Shown here: in pieces, positions 50,261 to 60,781 of the stretch
Position numbering within the stretch: position 1 is the stretch's first letter
Layout of the letters: each line of letters opens with the position of its first letter
Assembly: GCF_003254475.1 (NCBI RefSeq)
Contig: NZ_QFYQ01000002.1
Location: forward strand, 186,001 to 250,000
Reading direction: 5' to 3'
Length of the DNA stretch: 64,000 bases
From: Phenylobacterium soli
GTDB taxonomy: Bacteria; Pseudomonadota; Alphaproteobacteria; Caulobacterales; Caulobacteraceae
Position numbers and translations under genes: made by a program
Notes under the pieces: model-generated
What the model was told of the DNA's origin: nothing
Seen by the model: only the letters and a program-made list of their open reading frames with translations
Database searches by the model: none

Positions 50261-51279
50261 TCATCGACTGCCACGGCCACTACACCACCGCCCCGACCGC
50301 CCACGACGCCTGGCGCGACGCCCAGAAGGCGGCCTTCAAGTCGGGCGGCGACATCGACCCGGCCTACCCGGATATCTCCGACGACGAGATCCGCGAAACC
50401 ATCGAGAAGAACCAGCTGCGGCTCATCAAGGAGCGCGGCGCCGACCTCACCATCTTCTCGCCGCGCGCCTCGACCATGGCCCACCACGTCGGGGACGAGG
50501 CGGTCTCCAAGGCCTGGACCCGCCGCTGCAACGACCTCATCAAGCGCGTCGTCGACCTCTTCCCCGAGACCTTCGTCGGCGTCTGCCAACTCCCCCAGTC
50601 GCCCGGCGTGCCGGTGTCCCACTCCATCGAGGAGCTGGAGCGCTGCGTCACCGAGCTCGGCTTCGTCGGCTGCAACCTCAACCCCGACCCGTCGGGCGGC
50701 CACTGGACCGCCCCGCCGCTCACCGACCGCGCCTGGTATCCCTTCTTCGAGAAGATGGTCGAACTGGACGTGCCGGCCATGGTCCACGTCTCCGGCTCGT
50801 GCAACGCCAACTTCCACGCCACCGGCGCCCACTACATCAACGCCGACACCACCGCCTTCATGCAGTTCCTGGAGGGCGACCTCTTCAAGGACTTCCCCAC
50901 CTTGCGGTTCGTCATTCCGCACGGCGGCGGCGCGGTCCCTTACCACTGGGGCCGCTACCGGGGCCTCGCCGACATGCTCAAGCGCCCGCCGCTGCGCGAG
51001 CACGTCATGAAGAACGTCTTCTTCGACACCTGCGTCTATCACCAGCCGGGCATCGACCTGCTGTTCCGGGTGATCGACGTCGACAACATCCTGTTCGGCT
51101 CGGAGATGGTCGGCGCCGTGCGCGGCGTCGATCCGGAGACCGGCCACTTCTTCGACGACACCAAGCGCTACATCGACGCCCTGCCGATCCCGCAGGCCGA
51201 CAAGGAGAAGGTGTTCGAGAAGAACGCCCGCCGCGTCTATCCCCGCCTCGACGCGATCCTCAGGTCGCAGGGCCGCTGA
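50257..51279 (+). CDS. ligJ: 4-oxalomesaconate hydratase
   Basis: A 340-residue amidohydrolase-fold protein, the length of LigJ (341). DCHGHYTTAPTAHDAWRDA near the start, AHHVGDEAVSKAWTRRCND and PHGGGAVPYHWGRYRGLADM are typical. It hydrates 4-oxalomesaconate to 4-carboxy-4-hydroxy-2-oxoadipate. It overlaps the dehydrogenase before it by 4 bases. Confidence 0.93.
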   Translation: MIIDCHGHYTTAPTAHDAWRDAQKAAFKSGGDIDPAYPDISDDEIRETIEKNQLRLIKERGADLTIFSPRASTMAHHVGDEAVSKAWTRRCNDLIKRVVDLFPETFVGVCQLPQSPGVPVSHSIEELERCVTELGFVGCNLNPDPSGGHWTAPPLTDRAWYPFFEKMVELDVPAMVHVSGSCNANFHATGAHYINADTTAFMQFLEGDLFKDFPTLRFVIPHGGGAVPYHWGRYRGLADMLKRPPLREHVMKNVFFDTCVYHQPGIDLLFRVIDVDNILFGSEMVGAVRGVDPETGHFFDDTKRYIDALPIPQADKEKVFEKNARRVYPRLDAILRSQGR

Positions 51280-51286
51280 GGCGTTC

Positions 51287-52570
51287 GTGACCGCTCGCCC
51301 CGCCCGCTTCGGCGTTTTCGGCCAGCTCTGGTTCCAGGTGCTGGCGGGCACGATCCTGGGCGCGGCCATCGGCTGGGCGGACCCGGCGCTCGGCGTCCAG
51401 CTCAAGCCTCTGGGCGACGCCTTCATCGCCCTCGTCCGGATGATGATCGGGCCGGTGGTCTTCTGCACCGTCGTCCACGGCGTGGCCTCCATGGCCGACA
51501 TGCGCCGCGCCGGCCGCACGGCCCTGAAGGCCCTCGTCTACTTCGAGGTCGTCACCACCCTGGCGCTCGCCATCGGCCTTGCCGGCGTCAACCTCTGGGG
51601 GCCGGGCCGCGGCATGGCCATCGCGCCGGGCGCCCTCGATCCGCACGCGGCCGCCCAGTACATCAAGCAGGCCCAGCACCAGACCATCGTCGACTTCCTC
51701 CTTGGGATCATCCCGGACACCTTCGTCGGCGCCTTCACCGGCGGGGCGGTCCTGCCCGTGCTGCTGGTCTCGGTGCTGACGGCGCTCGCCCTCATCCGCA
51801 TGGGCCGCAACGGCCAGCCGATCCTCGCCGCCATCGGCGCGGCCGAGCGGCTGGTCTTCCAGATCATCGGCTTCGTCATGTGGGCCGCGCCCATCGGCGC
51901 CTTCGGGGCCATCGCCTTCACGGTCGGAAAGTTCGGCGCCGCCTCGCTGGCCTCGCTCGGCGGGCTGATCGCCGAGTTCTACCTGGTCTGCCTGGTCTTC
52001 ACCGTCGTCGTGCTCGGCGGCATCGCCGCCGCCTTCGGGATCAACCTCGTCCGGCTGATGGGCGCCCTGCGCGAGGAGATCGTCGTCGTCGCCGCCACCA
52101 CCTCCACCGAGACCGTGCTGCCCAGCCTGATCGCCAAGCTCAAGCGCCTGGGCTGCGAGGAGTCCGTCGTCGGCCTGGTCGTGCCGCTCGGCTACGCCTT
52201 CAACCTCGACGGCACCTGCCTCTACCTCGCCACGGCCAGCATGTTCCTCGCCCAGGCCACCGGCCACGAGCTCGCCCTGGCCGACCAGCTCGGCCTGATG
52301 CTGGTCATGCTGCTCACCTCCAAGGGCGCGGCGGGCGTCGCCGGCGCTGCCTTCATCGTGCTCGCCGCGACCCTCGCGGCCACCGGCGCCGCTCCGCTCG
52401 GCGCCATCGCCCTGATCCTCGGCATCCACCGGATCCTCGCCGAGGCCCTGACCTTCGTGAACCTGATCGGCAACGCGCTCGCCACCCTGGTGGTCGCCCG
52501 CTGGGAGGGCGCGCTCGACCGCGACGCCCTCACCGAGGGCCTCGCCCGGCCCGCGCCCGCCGCCGCCTGA
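51287..52570 (+). CDS. Dicarboxylate/amino acid:cation symporter (DctA/GltP family)
   Basis: A 427-residue member of the dicarboxylate/glutamate symporter family: serine-rich loop as ATTSTETVLPSLIAKL, YAFNLDGTCLYL, and LLTSKGAAGVAGAAFIVLAATL. Start is GTG at 51287. Inside the lig operon, between ligJ and ligI, it may import succinate-type acids or a pathway dicarboxylate such as 2-pyrone-4,6-dicarboxylate; that role is inference. It is unusual for a lig operon. Confidence 0.88.
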   Translation: MTARPARFGVFGQLWFQVLAGTILGAAIGWADPALGVQLKPLGDAFIALVRMMIGPVVFCTVVHGVASMADMRRAGRTALKALVYFEVVTTLALAIGLAGVNLWGPGRGMAIAPGALDPHAAAQYIKQAQHQTIVDFLLGIIPDTFVGAFTGGAVLPVLLVSVLTALALIRMGRNGQPILAAIGAAERLVFQIIGFVMWAAPIGAFGAIAFTVGKFGAASLASLGGLIAEFYLVCLVFTVVVLGGIAAAFGINLVRLMGALREEIVVVAATTSTETVLPSLIAKLKRLGCEESVVGLVVPLGYAFNLDGTCLYLATASMFLAQATGHELALADQLGLMLVMLLTSKGAAGVAGAAFIVLAATLAATGAAPLGAIALILGIHRILAEALTFVNLIGNALATLVVARWEGALDRDALTEGLARPAPAAA

Positions 52571-52581
52571 ACGGACCTTCG

Positions 52582-54713
<2,132 letters not shown>

Positions 54714-54729
54714 AGCCGCCCCCCAAGCC

Positions 54730-55713
54730 TCAGCGCCGGCCGAGCGTCTGGTCGAACCAGTCGAAGGTCGCCTGCAGCGCCTTCAGGCTCGCCGCCCGCG
54801 TCCCGGCCGGCGTGTGGCCGATGAAGCTGTGATCGGCGCCGGGCAGCTCGATCGCGGCCGAGCGCACGCCCGCCGCCTTCAGCCGGGCCGCCATGGCCCG
54901 CGACTGGTCCGGCGGCACGGTCCTGTCCTCCGCGCCATAGATCAGCAGCATCGGCGGGGTCTTGGCGTCCACGTGGGCGATCGGGCTCTGCGCCCTCGCG
55001 ACGTCCGGGCACTCGGCCGGCGCGCAGCCGAGATAGCCGCCCGGCCCGCCCGGCGCGCGCGTCGCCCCGGGCGCCGGAGGCGGTCCCGCCGGCAGCGCCG
55101 TGAAGTCGAACACCCCGTACCAGATCACCGCCGACTGCACGCAGTCGCTCTCGCCCTTGCCGTCGGCGGCCGTGCAGTCGGTGGCCGCGAGGCCAGCGAG
55201 CTGGCCGCCGGCCGAGCCGCCCCAGATCGCGACCCGGCTCTTGTCGATGCCGTAGTCGGCCGCGTGCGCCTTCAGCCAGCGGATGGCTGCGTCGACGTCC
55301 TGCGAGGCGGCCGGGGCCCGCGCCTCGCCCGCCAGGCGGTAGTTCAGCGAGGCGACCACATAGCCGCGGGCCGCGAGGTCCGCGAGCACCGCCGGGAAGT
55401 TGGTGAAGGCGCCGGCGTTGCGCGCCGTGCCGTTCACCCAGCCGCCGCCGTGGACGTAGATCACCAGCGGCTTGGCCCCGCCCGCCTTGGGCGGGGTGTA
55501 GAGGTCCAGCGTCATCGGCCGGAAGCCCGGCAGGGTCGAATAGACGAGGTCCGGATGGCCCGTGACGCCGCCGGCGAACACCGGCCGCGCCTTCGGGAAC
55601 TGGTCGCTGCTGACCACGGCCGGGGAGACCTGGGCCGTCACCGGCCTGGCCACGGCCCCGGTGGCCGCCGCGCTGGCGGCCAGGGCGAGCAGGGCGAGGG
55701 AGAGGTTTCGCAT
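54730..55713 (-). CDS. Secreted esterase, hormone-sensitive lipase type
   Basis: A 327-residue alpha/beta hydrolase with a signal peptide. The oxyanion motif is HGGGW (residues 88-92), the nucleophile is S167 in GGSAGG, and the late His is in GADHSF. It should cleave short esters in the periplasm. ATG at 55713 follows GGAGG. It follows the type B esterase by 20 bases on the same strand. With a quinate pathway nearby, hydroxycinnamoyl esters are candidate substrates, unproven. A CAPAECPD-type Cys pair may form a disulfide. Confidence 0.85.
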   Translation of the reverse strand: MRNLSLALLALAASAAATGAVARPVTAQVSPAVVSSDQFPKARPVFAGGVTGHPDLVYSTLPGFRPMTLDLYTPPKAGGAKPLVIYVHGGGWVNGTARNAGAFTNFPAVLADLAARGYVVASLNYRLAGEARAPAASQDVDAAIRWLKAHAADYGIDKSRVAIWGGSAGGQLAGLAATDCTAADGKGESDCVQSAVIWYGVFDFTALPAGPPPAPGATRAPGGPGGYLGCAPAECPDVARAQSPIAHVDAKTPPMLLIYGAEDRTVPPDQSRAMAARLKAAGVRSAAIELPGADHSFIGHTPAGTRAASLKALQATFDWFDQTLGRR

Positions 55714-55733
55714 GTCGGTTCCTCCGTTCCGGC

Positions 55734-57416
55734 TCAGTCGCGCGGGCCGCTGCGCAGCGCCGGGCGGGCGGCGGGCGACACCGGGTGCGCCGCCTGCCAG
55801 TCCATCCGCTTCACCGGCAGCTTCTCCACCGTGATCGAGTCGCCGAACACCACATACTGCGGATCGCGCGGGGCGTAGGCCGGCCACTTCAGGGCCGCCG
55901 TCGAGGGCGAGCCAGTCTCGGCCAGCGCCACCAGGGCCCCGAACATCCGGTCGGTGAGCTGGCGGTCGTAGGCGGTGTAGACCCGCGTCGGCCGGATCAG
56001 GTTGTAGTTGTCCAGGGTGTCGAACCAGTAGGGCACGTCGGCGGTGTGATAGGCGCCCACGGTGGCGGTGTTCTGGTCGGCGAAGGTCACGCCCGGGGCA
56101 TAGGGATGCCGGTGCGTGAAGAGGTCGATGTAGGTGGCCTGGGTGTTGTACTTGGCCATGAGGTCGCCGCAGCGGCGCGAGCTCGCCAGCAGCCCGCCCT
56201 CGACCGCCGCCCGGTGCGCCATCGGCTGGACGTCGGCGTCGGTCTTCACCGGATAGAGCTTGAGGAACTCCGCCGCCGCCGGGCCGTACATGGCCTCCGC
56301 CGCTGCCCGGTACTCGGCGACCGTGTGGGTCTTGGTCAGCGGGCTCTGGGCGCTGTCCAGGTCGTCGCCGTTCGACGAGGCGATGATCGGCACGTCGCTG
56401 GCCGCATGGCTCGCCAGCGCCTCCTCCTTGGGCATGGTCCAGAAGTAGCCGTCGATCACCTGCGGCGCGCGCAGGCCGGCGACATTGGCCCCCACCTGGC
56501 TCTCGGCCTGCAGCGCCAGGATCTTGTCGGCCGGCACGTCGCGCATGGCCGCAAGGCTCGTCGCGCCCAGCCGCTTCTGCGCCTCGAGGCCCACCTTCTC
56601 ACCCTCGGCCAGCGGCACGAGCCCGCCGATCATGCCGGCCGAGGCGAGGTTGCAGGCGCTCGACATCATCGCGCCGCGGAACAGGCCCTTGGACAGCGGG
56701 CTGGTGAGCTGGGCGGCCACCGAGCCGGCGCCGAACGACTGGCCGGTGATCACCACCTTGTTCGGGTCGCCGCCGAACCTGGCGATATTGTCGTGGATCC
56801 AGCGCAGCGCCGCGTTCTGGTCGAGGTAGCCGTAGTTGCCGGAGTGGCCGCCCTGCTCCTTGCTGAGCTCGGGGTGGGCCATGTAGCCCAGGAGGCCGAC
56901 GCGGTAGTTGAAGTTGACGAAGATCGCCCCGCGCTTGGCGGCGTTCTCGCCGTCATAGTTGGCCATGCCGGACGAGCCGATCGTGCCGCCGCCGCCATAG
57001 ATGAAGACGATCACCGGGCGGCCGTCACCGGCCTTCGCCTCGGCCGGCGCCCAGACGTTCATGTAGAGGCAGTCCTCGCCGCTCGCCTCTTCGCCGAAGT
57101 AGTGGTTGATGTTGTGCGGCCGCAGGACCTGGATGCACTCCGGCCCCTTGCGGTCGGCGTTCCACACCCCGTCCCAGCGCGCCGGCTCCGGCGGGCGCCA
57201 GCGCAGGTCGCCGACCGGCGGCTTGGCGTAGGGGATGCCCAGGTAGGCCTTGACCCCGGAGGCGAGCCGCGTGCCCGCTACCTTGCCGCTCGCCGTCGCC
57301 ACGGGATCGCCCGCGACGGGGTTCATCGCCGCGGCCGAAGCCGTGGTCACGCCCGCCGCTGCGCCCAGCGCCAGCGCCGCCGCAAGTCCAAGCCTGATCG
57401 TCCAACCCGCGCTCAT
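55734..57416 (-). CDS. Secreted type B carboxylesterase
   Basis: A 560-residue carboxylesterase of the type B/para-nitrobenzyl esterase family with a signal peptide. Catalytic Ser is S227 in GQSFGAGS; EDCLYMNVW and IYGGGG near residue 140 are standard. It acts in the periplasm or outside the cell. ATG at 57416 follows GGGGAGTG. Such enzymes include feruloyl and chlorogenate esterases as well as many others, so the aromatic-ester role is inferred from the location beside ferulate, quinate and lig genes. A palindromic site is at 57473, upstream. Confidence 0.87.
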   Translation of the reverse strand: MSAGWTIRLGLAAALALGAAAGVTTASAAAMNPVAGDPVATASGKVAGTRLASGVKAYLGIPYAKPPVGDLRWRPPEPARWDGVWNADRKGPECIQVLRPHNINHYFGEEASGEDCLYMNVWAPAEAKAGDGRPVIVFIYGGGGTIGSSGMANYDGENAAKRGAIFVNFNYRVGLLGYMAHPELSKEQGGHSGNYGYLDQNAALRWIHDNIARFGGDPNKVVITGQSFGAGSVAAQLTSPLSKGLFRGAMMSSACNLASAGMIGGLVPLAEGEKVGLEAQKRLGATSLAAMRDVPADKILALQAESQVGANVAGLRAPQVIDGYFWTMPKEEALASHAASDVPIIASSNGDDLDSAQSPLTKTHTVAEYRAAAEAMYGPAAAEFLKLYPVKTDADVQPMAHRAAVEGGLLASSRRCGDLMAKYNTQATYIDLFTHRHPYAPGVTFADQNTATVGAYHTADVPYWFDTLDNYNLIRPTRVYTAYDRQLTDRMFGALVALAETGSPSTAALKWPAYAPRDPQYVVFGDSITVEKLPVKRMDWQAAHPVSPAARPALRSGPRD

Positions 57417-57472
57417 CGTCACACTCCCCGATCTGATTTTTCTGGTTCGAGCGAGCGGCACTATGGCTTGAT

Positions 57473-57488
57473 GAACTATCTAGTTCAA
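57473..57488. promoter_or_regulatory. Motif A2 inverted repeat before the esterases
   Basis: TGAACTA-TC-TAGTTCA is a perfect 7-2-7 inverted repeat. It lies 56 bases before the type B esterase start and 54 bases before the divergent gene at 57543, linking the esterases to the same control. Confidence 0.6.
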
Positions 57489-57542
57489 TCATAATTCATC
57501 CTTGCTATACGGACCCGTCGGAGGTCCCCTCGGAGGTCGATC

Positions 57543-57968
57543 GTGCAGCGGTCCAGCGGCGCCACAGCTCCCCCGCCCCAGGCGGCCTTCGCGGCCGCCC
57601 TCGCGCGCACGCCCATGGACCTCTACGTGGTCTGGAATGGGGCCCGCTACGCCGAGCGCCAGGGCTCGCTCTCCTCGCGCACCCTGCAGCTCGTCACCGA
57701 GCCGCGCACGCCGCTCTCCCTGCGCGAGCTCATCCTGCGCGCCGCCCGGCTCGAGGACGGCGCCGACTTCACCCCCGATGCGGTGCGCGCCGCCGTGCGC
57801 CAGCACCAGGCCATCCGCGGCGTCGCCTACTACCTGGTCCGCAAGACCCGCGAGGGACACTTCGTGGCGGTCAGCGACGTGGCCTGGCCGGCCGACGGCT
57901 CCGGTCCGATCCGCGCCGGGGACCTCATCGCCACCCGCCCCGCGCCGCTTCGCCGCCTCGCGGGCTGA
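57543..57968 (+). CDS. Hypothetical protein
   Basis: A 141-residue soluble protein I do not recognise. The start is GTG at 57543 after GGAGGTCG. It has a Pro/Ala-rich N-terminus and segments MDLYVVWNGARYAERQGSLS and GVAYYLVRKTREGHFVAVSD; no signal peptide, no Cys. It lies between the esterase promoter and the pilus genes and is divergent from the esterases; its role is unknown. Confidence 0.6.
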   Translation: MQRSSGATAPPPQAAFAAALARTPMDLYVVWNGARYAERQGSLSSRTLQLVTEPRTPLSLRELILRAARLEDGADFTPDAVRAAVRQHQAIRGVAYYLVRKTREGHFVAVSDVAWPADGSGPIRAGDLIATRPAPLRRLAG

Positions 57969-58054
57969 GCCCCGCCTCCTGCGACGGAATCGCCGCGCGA
58001 CAACTTGCCGGCACAACCTATGGAGGCAGGCGCGCTAGGACGACCCCAACGCGC

Positions 58055-58525
58055 ATGTGCTCCAATCCTCTCCATCCGGCCGCCGCTCGACGGCAGGCCC
58101 GCACGCTCCTCGGCGACCGCCGCGGCGCGGCGGCGGTCGAGTTCGCCCTGGTCGCGCCGATCCTGCTCCTGCTGATGGCCGGGCTGGTCGACGGCTCGCG
58201 GCTGATCGCGGCCTCCATGCAGGTCAATTCCGCCGCCCAGGCCGGCGCCGACTTCGCCCTGCGCAACGGCTGGAACCAGGCCGGGACCGCCGCCGCGGTC
58301 AGCGCCGCCGCCTCGGGCCTCGACGCGCCTGGGGTCGCGCTCAGCCAGGGCTGCGTCGCCAACGCCACCCTCACCGCCGCCGCCGGCGCGACCTGCCCGG
58401 ACGGCCGCGCGCCCGGCCGCTACGTGACCGTCACCGCCAGCGCGCCCTACAGGTCGGTGATGCGCTGGCCGGGCGTCGCCCTGCCCTCCAGCGTCTCGGC
58501 CAAGGCCGTGGTGCGCGTGCCATGA
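58055..58525 (+). CDS. TadE-like pilus assembly protein
   Basis: A 156-residue protein with the TadE-like start GDRRGAAAVEFALVAPILLLLMAGLVDGSRLI in pieces: a positively charged segment, then a conserved Glu (AAVEFAL) and a single membrane helix. The rest is a periplasmic domain with one Cys pair. TadE-like minor pilins are processed like prepilins and help assemble Flp pili. It overlaps the next gene by 4 bases (ATGA). Confidence 0.85.
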   Translation: MCSNPLHPAAARRQARTLLGDRRGAAAVEFALVAPILLLLMAGLVDGSRLIAASMQVNSAAQAGADFALRNGWNQAGTAAAVSAAASGLDAPGVALSQGCVANATLTAAAGATCPDGRAPGRYVTVTASAPYRSVMRWPGVALPSSVSAKAVVRVP

Positions 58526-58959
58526 GCCCCATGCCCCCAGTCGCCATGCCCCCAGTCGCCATGCCCCCAGTCCCCATGCCCCGAGTCCTAGCCCGAGTTC
58601 TGCGCTCGCGAGGCGGCGCGGCGGCCGTGGAGTCGGCCTTCGTCCTGCCGCTGGTCATCACCCTGCTGCTCGGCGTCGCCGAGATCGGCCGCATCGCCTG
58701 GACCGGCGCCGCCCTCAATTACGCCGTCCAGGAGGCCGCGCGCTGCGCCTCGGTGCGCCCGGGCGTCTGCGGCACCCCCCAGCAGATCACCGCCTACGCC
58801 GCCGCCCGGGTCTCCCAGCTCAAGGTCCCCGCCAGCGCCTTCACCACGGCGAAGCTCGCCTGCGGCGTCCAGGTGCAGGCCAGCCTCGACTACCGCTTCA
58901 TGGCCTACAAGGTCTTCCCCACCGCGCCGAAGCTCCAGGCCAGGACCTGCCGGCCATGA
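58522..58959 (+). CDS. TadE-like pilus assembly protein, second
   Basis: A 145-residue TadE-like protein. After an N-terminal (MPPVA) repeat comes RSRGGAAAVESAFVLPLVIT and one membrane helix, then a domain with several Cys. The start is unclear because the repeat places four extra in-frame ATG codons at 58531, 58546, 58561 and 58576; I keep 58522, which overlaps the upstream stop. Its stop overlaps the next gene's ATG. Confidence 0.82.
   Translation: MSPMPPVAMPPVAMPPVPMPRVLARVLRSRGGAAAVESAFVLPLVITLLLGVAEIGRIAWTGAALNYAVQEAARCASVRPGVCGTPQQITAYAAARVSQLKVPASAFTTAKLACGVQVQASLDYRFMAYKVFPTAPKLQARTCRP
58531..58590 (+). repeat. 15-bp tandem repeat carrying alternative start codons
   Basis: Four units based on ATGCCCCCAGTCGCC (the first two identical, the last diverged) encode MPPVA repeats. 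Each unit supplies an in-frame ATG. Unit loss or gain would only change the N-terminal tail. Confidence 0.85.
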
Positions 58960-60236
58960 GCCGCCTCGCCGCCGGCCCGCTCGCCGCCGATCGCCGGGGC
59001 GCCACCGCCCTGCTCACCGCCCTGTCGCTCATCGTGGTCCTCGGCTTCGTCGGCTTCGGCATCGACTTCGGCGCGGCCTACGCATCGAAGCGCGCGGCCC
59101 AGGGCGCGGCCGACTCCGCGGCCTACAGCGGCGCCGTCGCCTCGCTCGCCAACCTCAGCCTCGCCGCCGACCAGGCGCGCGCCGTCGCCGCCCAGTACGG
59201 CCTCGTCGACGGGGCCAAGGGGGTCAGCGTCGCGGTCAGGGCCCCACCCCTCGCGGGCGCCTACCAGGGACGCGCCGACGCGCTGGAGGTGGTCGTCACC
59301 CGACCGGCGCCGCGCTTCTTCGGCGGGCTCTTCATGAAGGGGCCGATGACCGTCGCGGCCCGCGCCGTGGCCGCCCGGCAGGCCAATCCGAACGGCAACG
59401 GCTGCATCCTGTCGCTCAACCAGTCCGACCCCATGGCCGTGCTGCTCAACGGCACGCCCGTCGTCGATCTCGCCGGCTGCTCGGTCTGGGTGAACTCCAA
59501 CAACGGCGCGGCCCTGTCGCTGAACGGCGGCGCGATCATCAACGCCAGCCAGGCCAACGTCGTCGGCAACGTCTCGCAGAGCAACAACACCCAGCTCAAC
59601 GCGCCGCTCAACACCGGCGTCTCGGTCCAGCCGGACCCCTACGCCAACGTCGCGCTCCAGAGCTTCAGCGGCTGCGACAGCACCAACGCCACGGTGAACA
59701 GCGGCGTCACCCAAACCTTCGCGCCCAAGGCCGCCGGCGGAACCTACGTCTTCTGCAACGGCCTGACGGTGAACGGCGGCGCCACCGTCACCTTCAAGCC
59801 GGGCGTCTATGTCATCGACGGCGGCTGGCTGCTGTTCAACGGCCAGACCAAGATCACCGGCGCGGGCGTCACCTTCGTGCTGACCAACCACACCGGCACG
59901 AACATCGCCACGACCACCATCAACGGCGGCGCCGACATCAACCTCAGCGCTCCCAGCGACGGCCCCTATGCGGGCATGCTGTTCTACCAGGACCGCCGCG
60001 CCGCGCTCGGCGGGACAGAGACCCTGAACGGCGGCTCCAAGCAGATCCTGGGCGGCGCGCTCTACTTCCCGCGGCACACCCTCCTCTTCAATGGCGGCAC
60101 GGACGTGACCACCGGCGGCTGCACCCAGATCCTCGCCGACAAGGTCACCTTCAACGGCAATGCCCGGCTGGCGATCAACTGCGCGGGAACCGGGGTGCGC
60201 CCGATCGCCAGCATGAGTGTAATGCTGGTCGAGTAA
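58956..60236 (+). CDS. TadG-like pilus protein with Asn/Gly-rich C-terminal region
   Basis: A 426-residue protein starting with a TadG-type segment (ADRRGATALLTALSLIVVLGF and one helix, then AYASKRAAQGAADSAAYSGA). TadG proteins usually carry a von Willebrand A domain; I see no DxSxS motif here. From about residue 150 on it is rich in N, G and T with repeats such as SLNGG, TVNGG, TINGG and TLNGG, like a beta-helix or adhesin-type passenger. It probably sits in the pilus-assembly membrane complex with an exposed outer part. Codon use in that stretch looks less GC-rich. Confidence 0.8.
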   Translation: MSRLAAGPLAADRRGATALLTALSLIVVLGFVGFGIDFGAAYASKRAAQGAADSAAYSGAVASLANLSLAADQARAVAAQYGLVDGAKGVSVAVRAPPLAGAYQGRADALEVVVTRPAPRFFGGLFMKGPMTVAARAVAARQANPNGNGCILSLNQSDPMAVLLNGTPVVDLAGCSVWVNSNNGAALSLNGGAIINASQANVVGNVSQSNNTQLNAPLNTGVSVQPDPYANVALQSFSGCDSTNATVNSGVTQTFAPKAAGGTYVFCNGLTVNGGATVTFKPGVYVIDGGWLLFNGQTKITGAGVTFVLTNHTGTNIATTTINGGADINLSAPSDGPYAGMLFYQDRRAALGGTETLNGGSKQILGGALYFPRHTLLFNGGTDVTTGGCTQILADKVTFNGNARLAINCAGTGVRPIASMSVMLVE

Positions 60237-60517
60237 CTTCATTAGACGACTACAATATTCGAGAGACACGCACATAACTGCAGAGCTTGGTCGCGCACCC
60301 GGAGTCGTCGGAAGCAAGCTTCACCTTATTATTGACCCAAAATGGGTTTCTCCGTTACTGATTACCCTCAGCGAAACTATCGCCCTGTTGGCGCAAATGT
60401 CGCAGATTGCAACCGTTGAGTTTAGTTAACACCTGAATTACCTGTCTTCGTACCGGGGGACGGCGCCGCAACATCTTGCGCCTCTGGCCGGACATCAGAT
60501 CAGGAAGAGGTATTCAG
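60237..60517 (+). promoter_or_regulatory. AT-richer leader/promoter region of the pilin gene
   Basis: This 281-base gap is clearly lower in GC than its surroundings. It holds a weak inverted repeat (ACCCA-AAA-TGGGT, 60335-60347), a possible -35 (TTGACC at 60333), and TTAAC-type bases at 60426-60440 (TTAA-N7-ATTA) that partly resemble the CtrA site TTAA-N7-TTAA. No reading frame of note. The position just before flp suggests the pilin promoter, but the individual elements are weak. Confidence 0.4.
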
Positions 60518-60700
60518 ATGACCAAGCTGCTCAACAAGCTCGCCCAGGACCGCAAGGGCGCCACCGCGATCGAATACGGCCTCATTGCCGCCTTCATCGC
60601 CCTCGCCATCGTCGGCGCCCTGCCGGGCATCCGCGACAACCTCAGCGGCACCTTCGGCACCATCAAGAACAACCTGCAGTCCTCGTCGACGCAGGGCTAA
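60518..60700 (+). CDS. flp: Flp/PilA type IVb pilin
   Basis: A 60-residue prepilin. The leader MTKLLNKLAQDRKG is followed by ATAIEYGLIAAFIALAIVGA, giving a prepilin cut after Gly14 with the required Glu at +5 and Tyr at +6. It is the main subunit of the Flp pilus used for attachment. ATG at 60518 follows AGGAAGAGG, a strong ribosome site in line with high expression. Confidence 0.95.
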   Translation: MTKLLNKLAQDRKGATAIEYGLIAAFIALAIVGALPGIRDNLSGTFGTIKNNLQSSSTQG

Positions 60701-60713
60701 CGCCTACCTTGCG

Positions 60714-60746
60714 GGAGGCCCGGCGCTCGCCGGAGCCCGGGCCTCC
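60714..60746 (+). other. Strong hairpin between flp and cpaA
   Basis: GGAGGCCCGG pairs perfectly with CCGGGCCTCC around an inner 4-bp stem and GCCG loop. No T tract follows, so it may act as a partial terminator or an mRNA 3'-end stabiliser that keeps pilin mRNA high and cpaA lower. Confidence 0.55.
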
Positions 60747-60781
60747 TGAAACTTCCCTCCGGCCAGAATTCCCTTTCCGAC

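Noticed and set aside
60335..60347. Terminator for the TadG-like gene
   Set aside because: The ACCCA/TGGGT stem is only 5 bp with a 3-base loop and the following bases are not T-rich.
60426..60440. CtrA binding site before flp
   Set aside because: Only the first half (TTAAC) is good; the second reads ATTA at the right spacing with two mismatches, so it is listed only as part of the gap.
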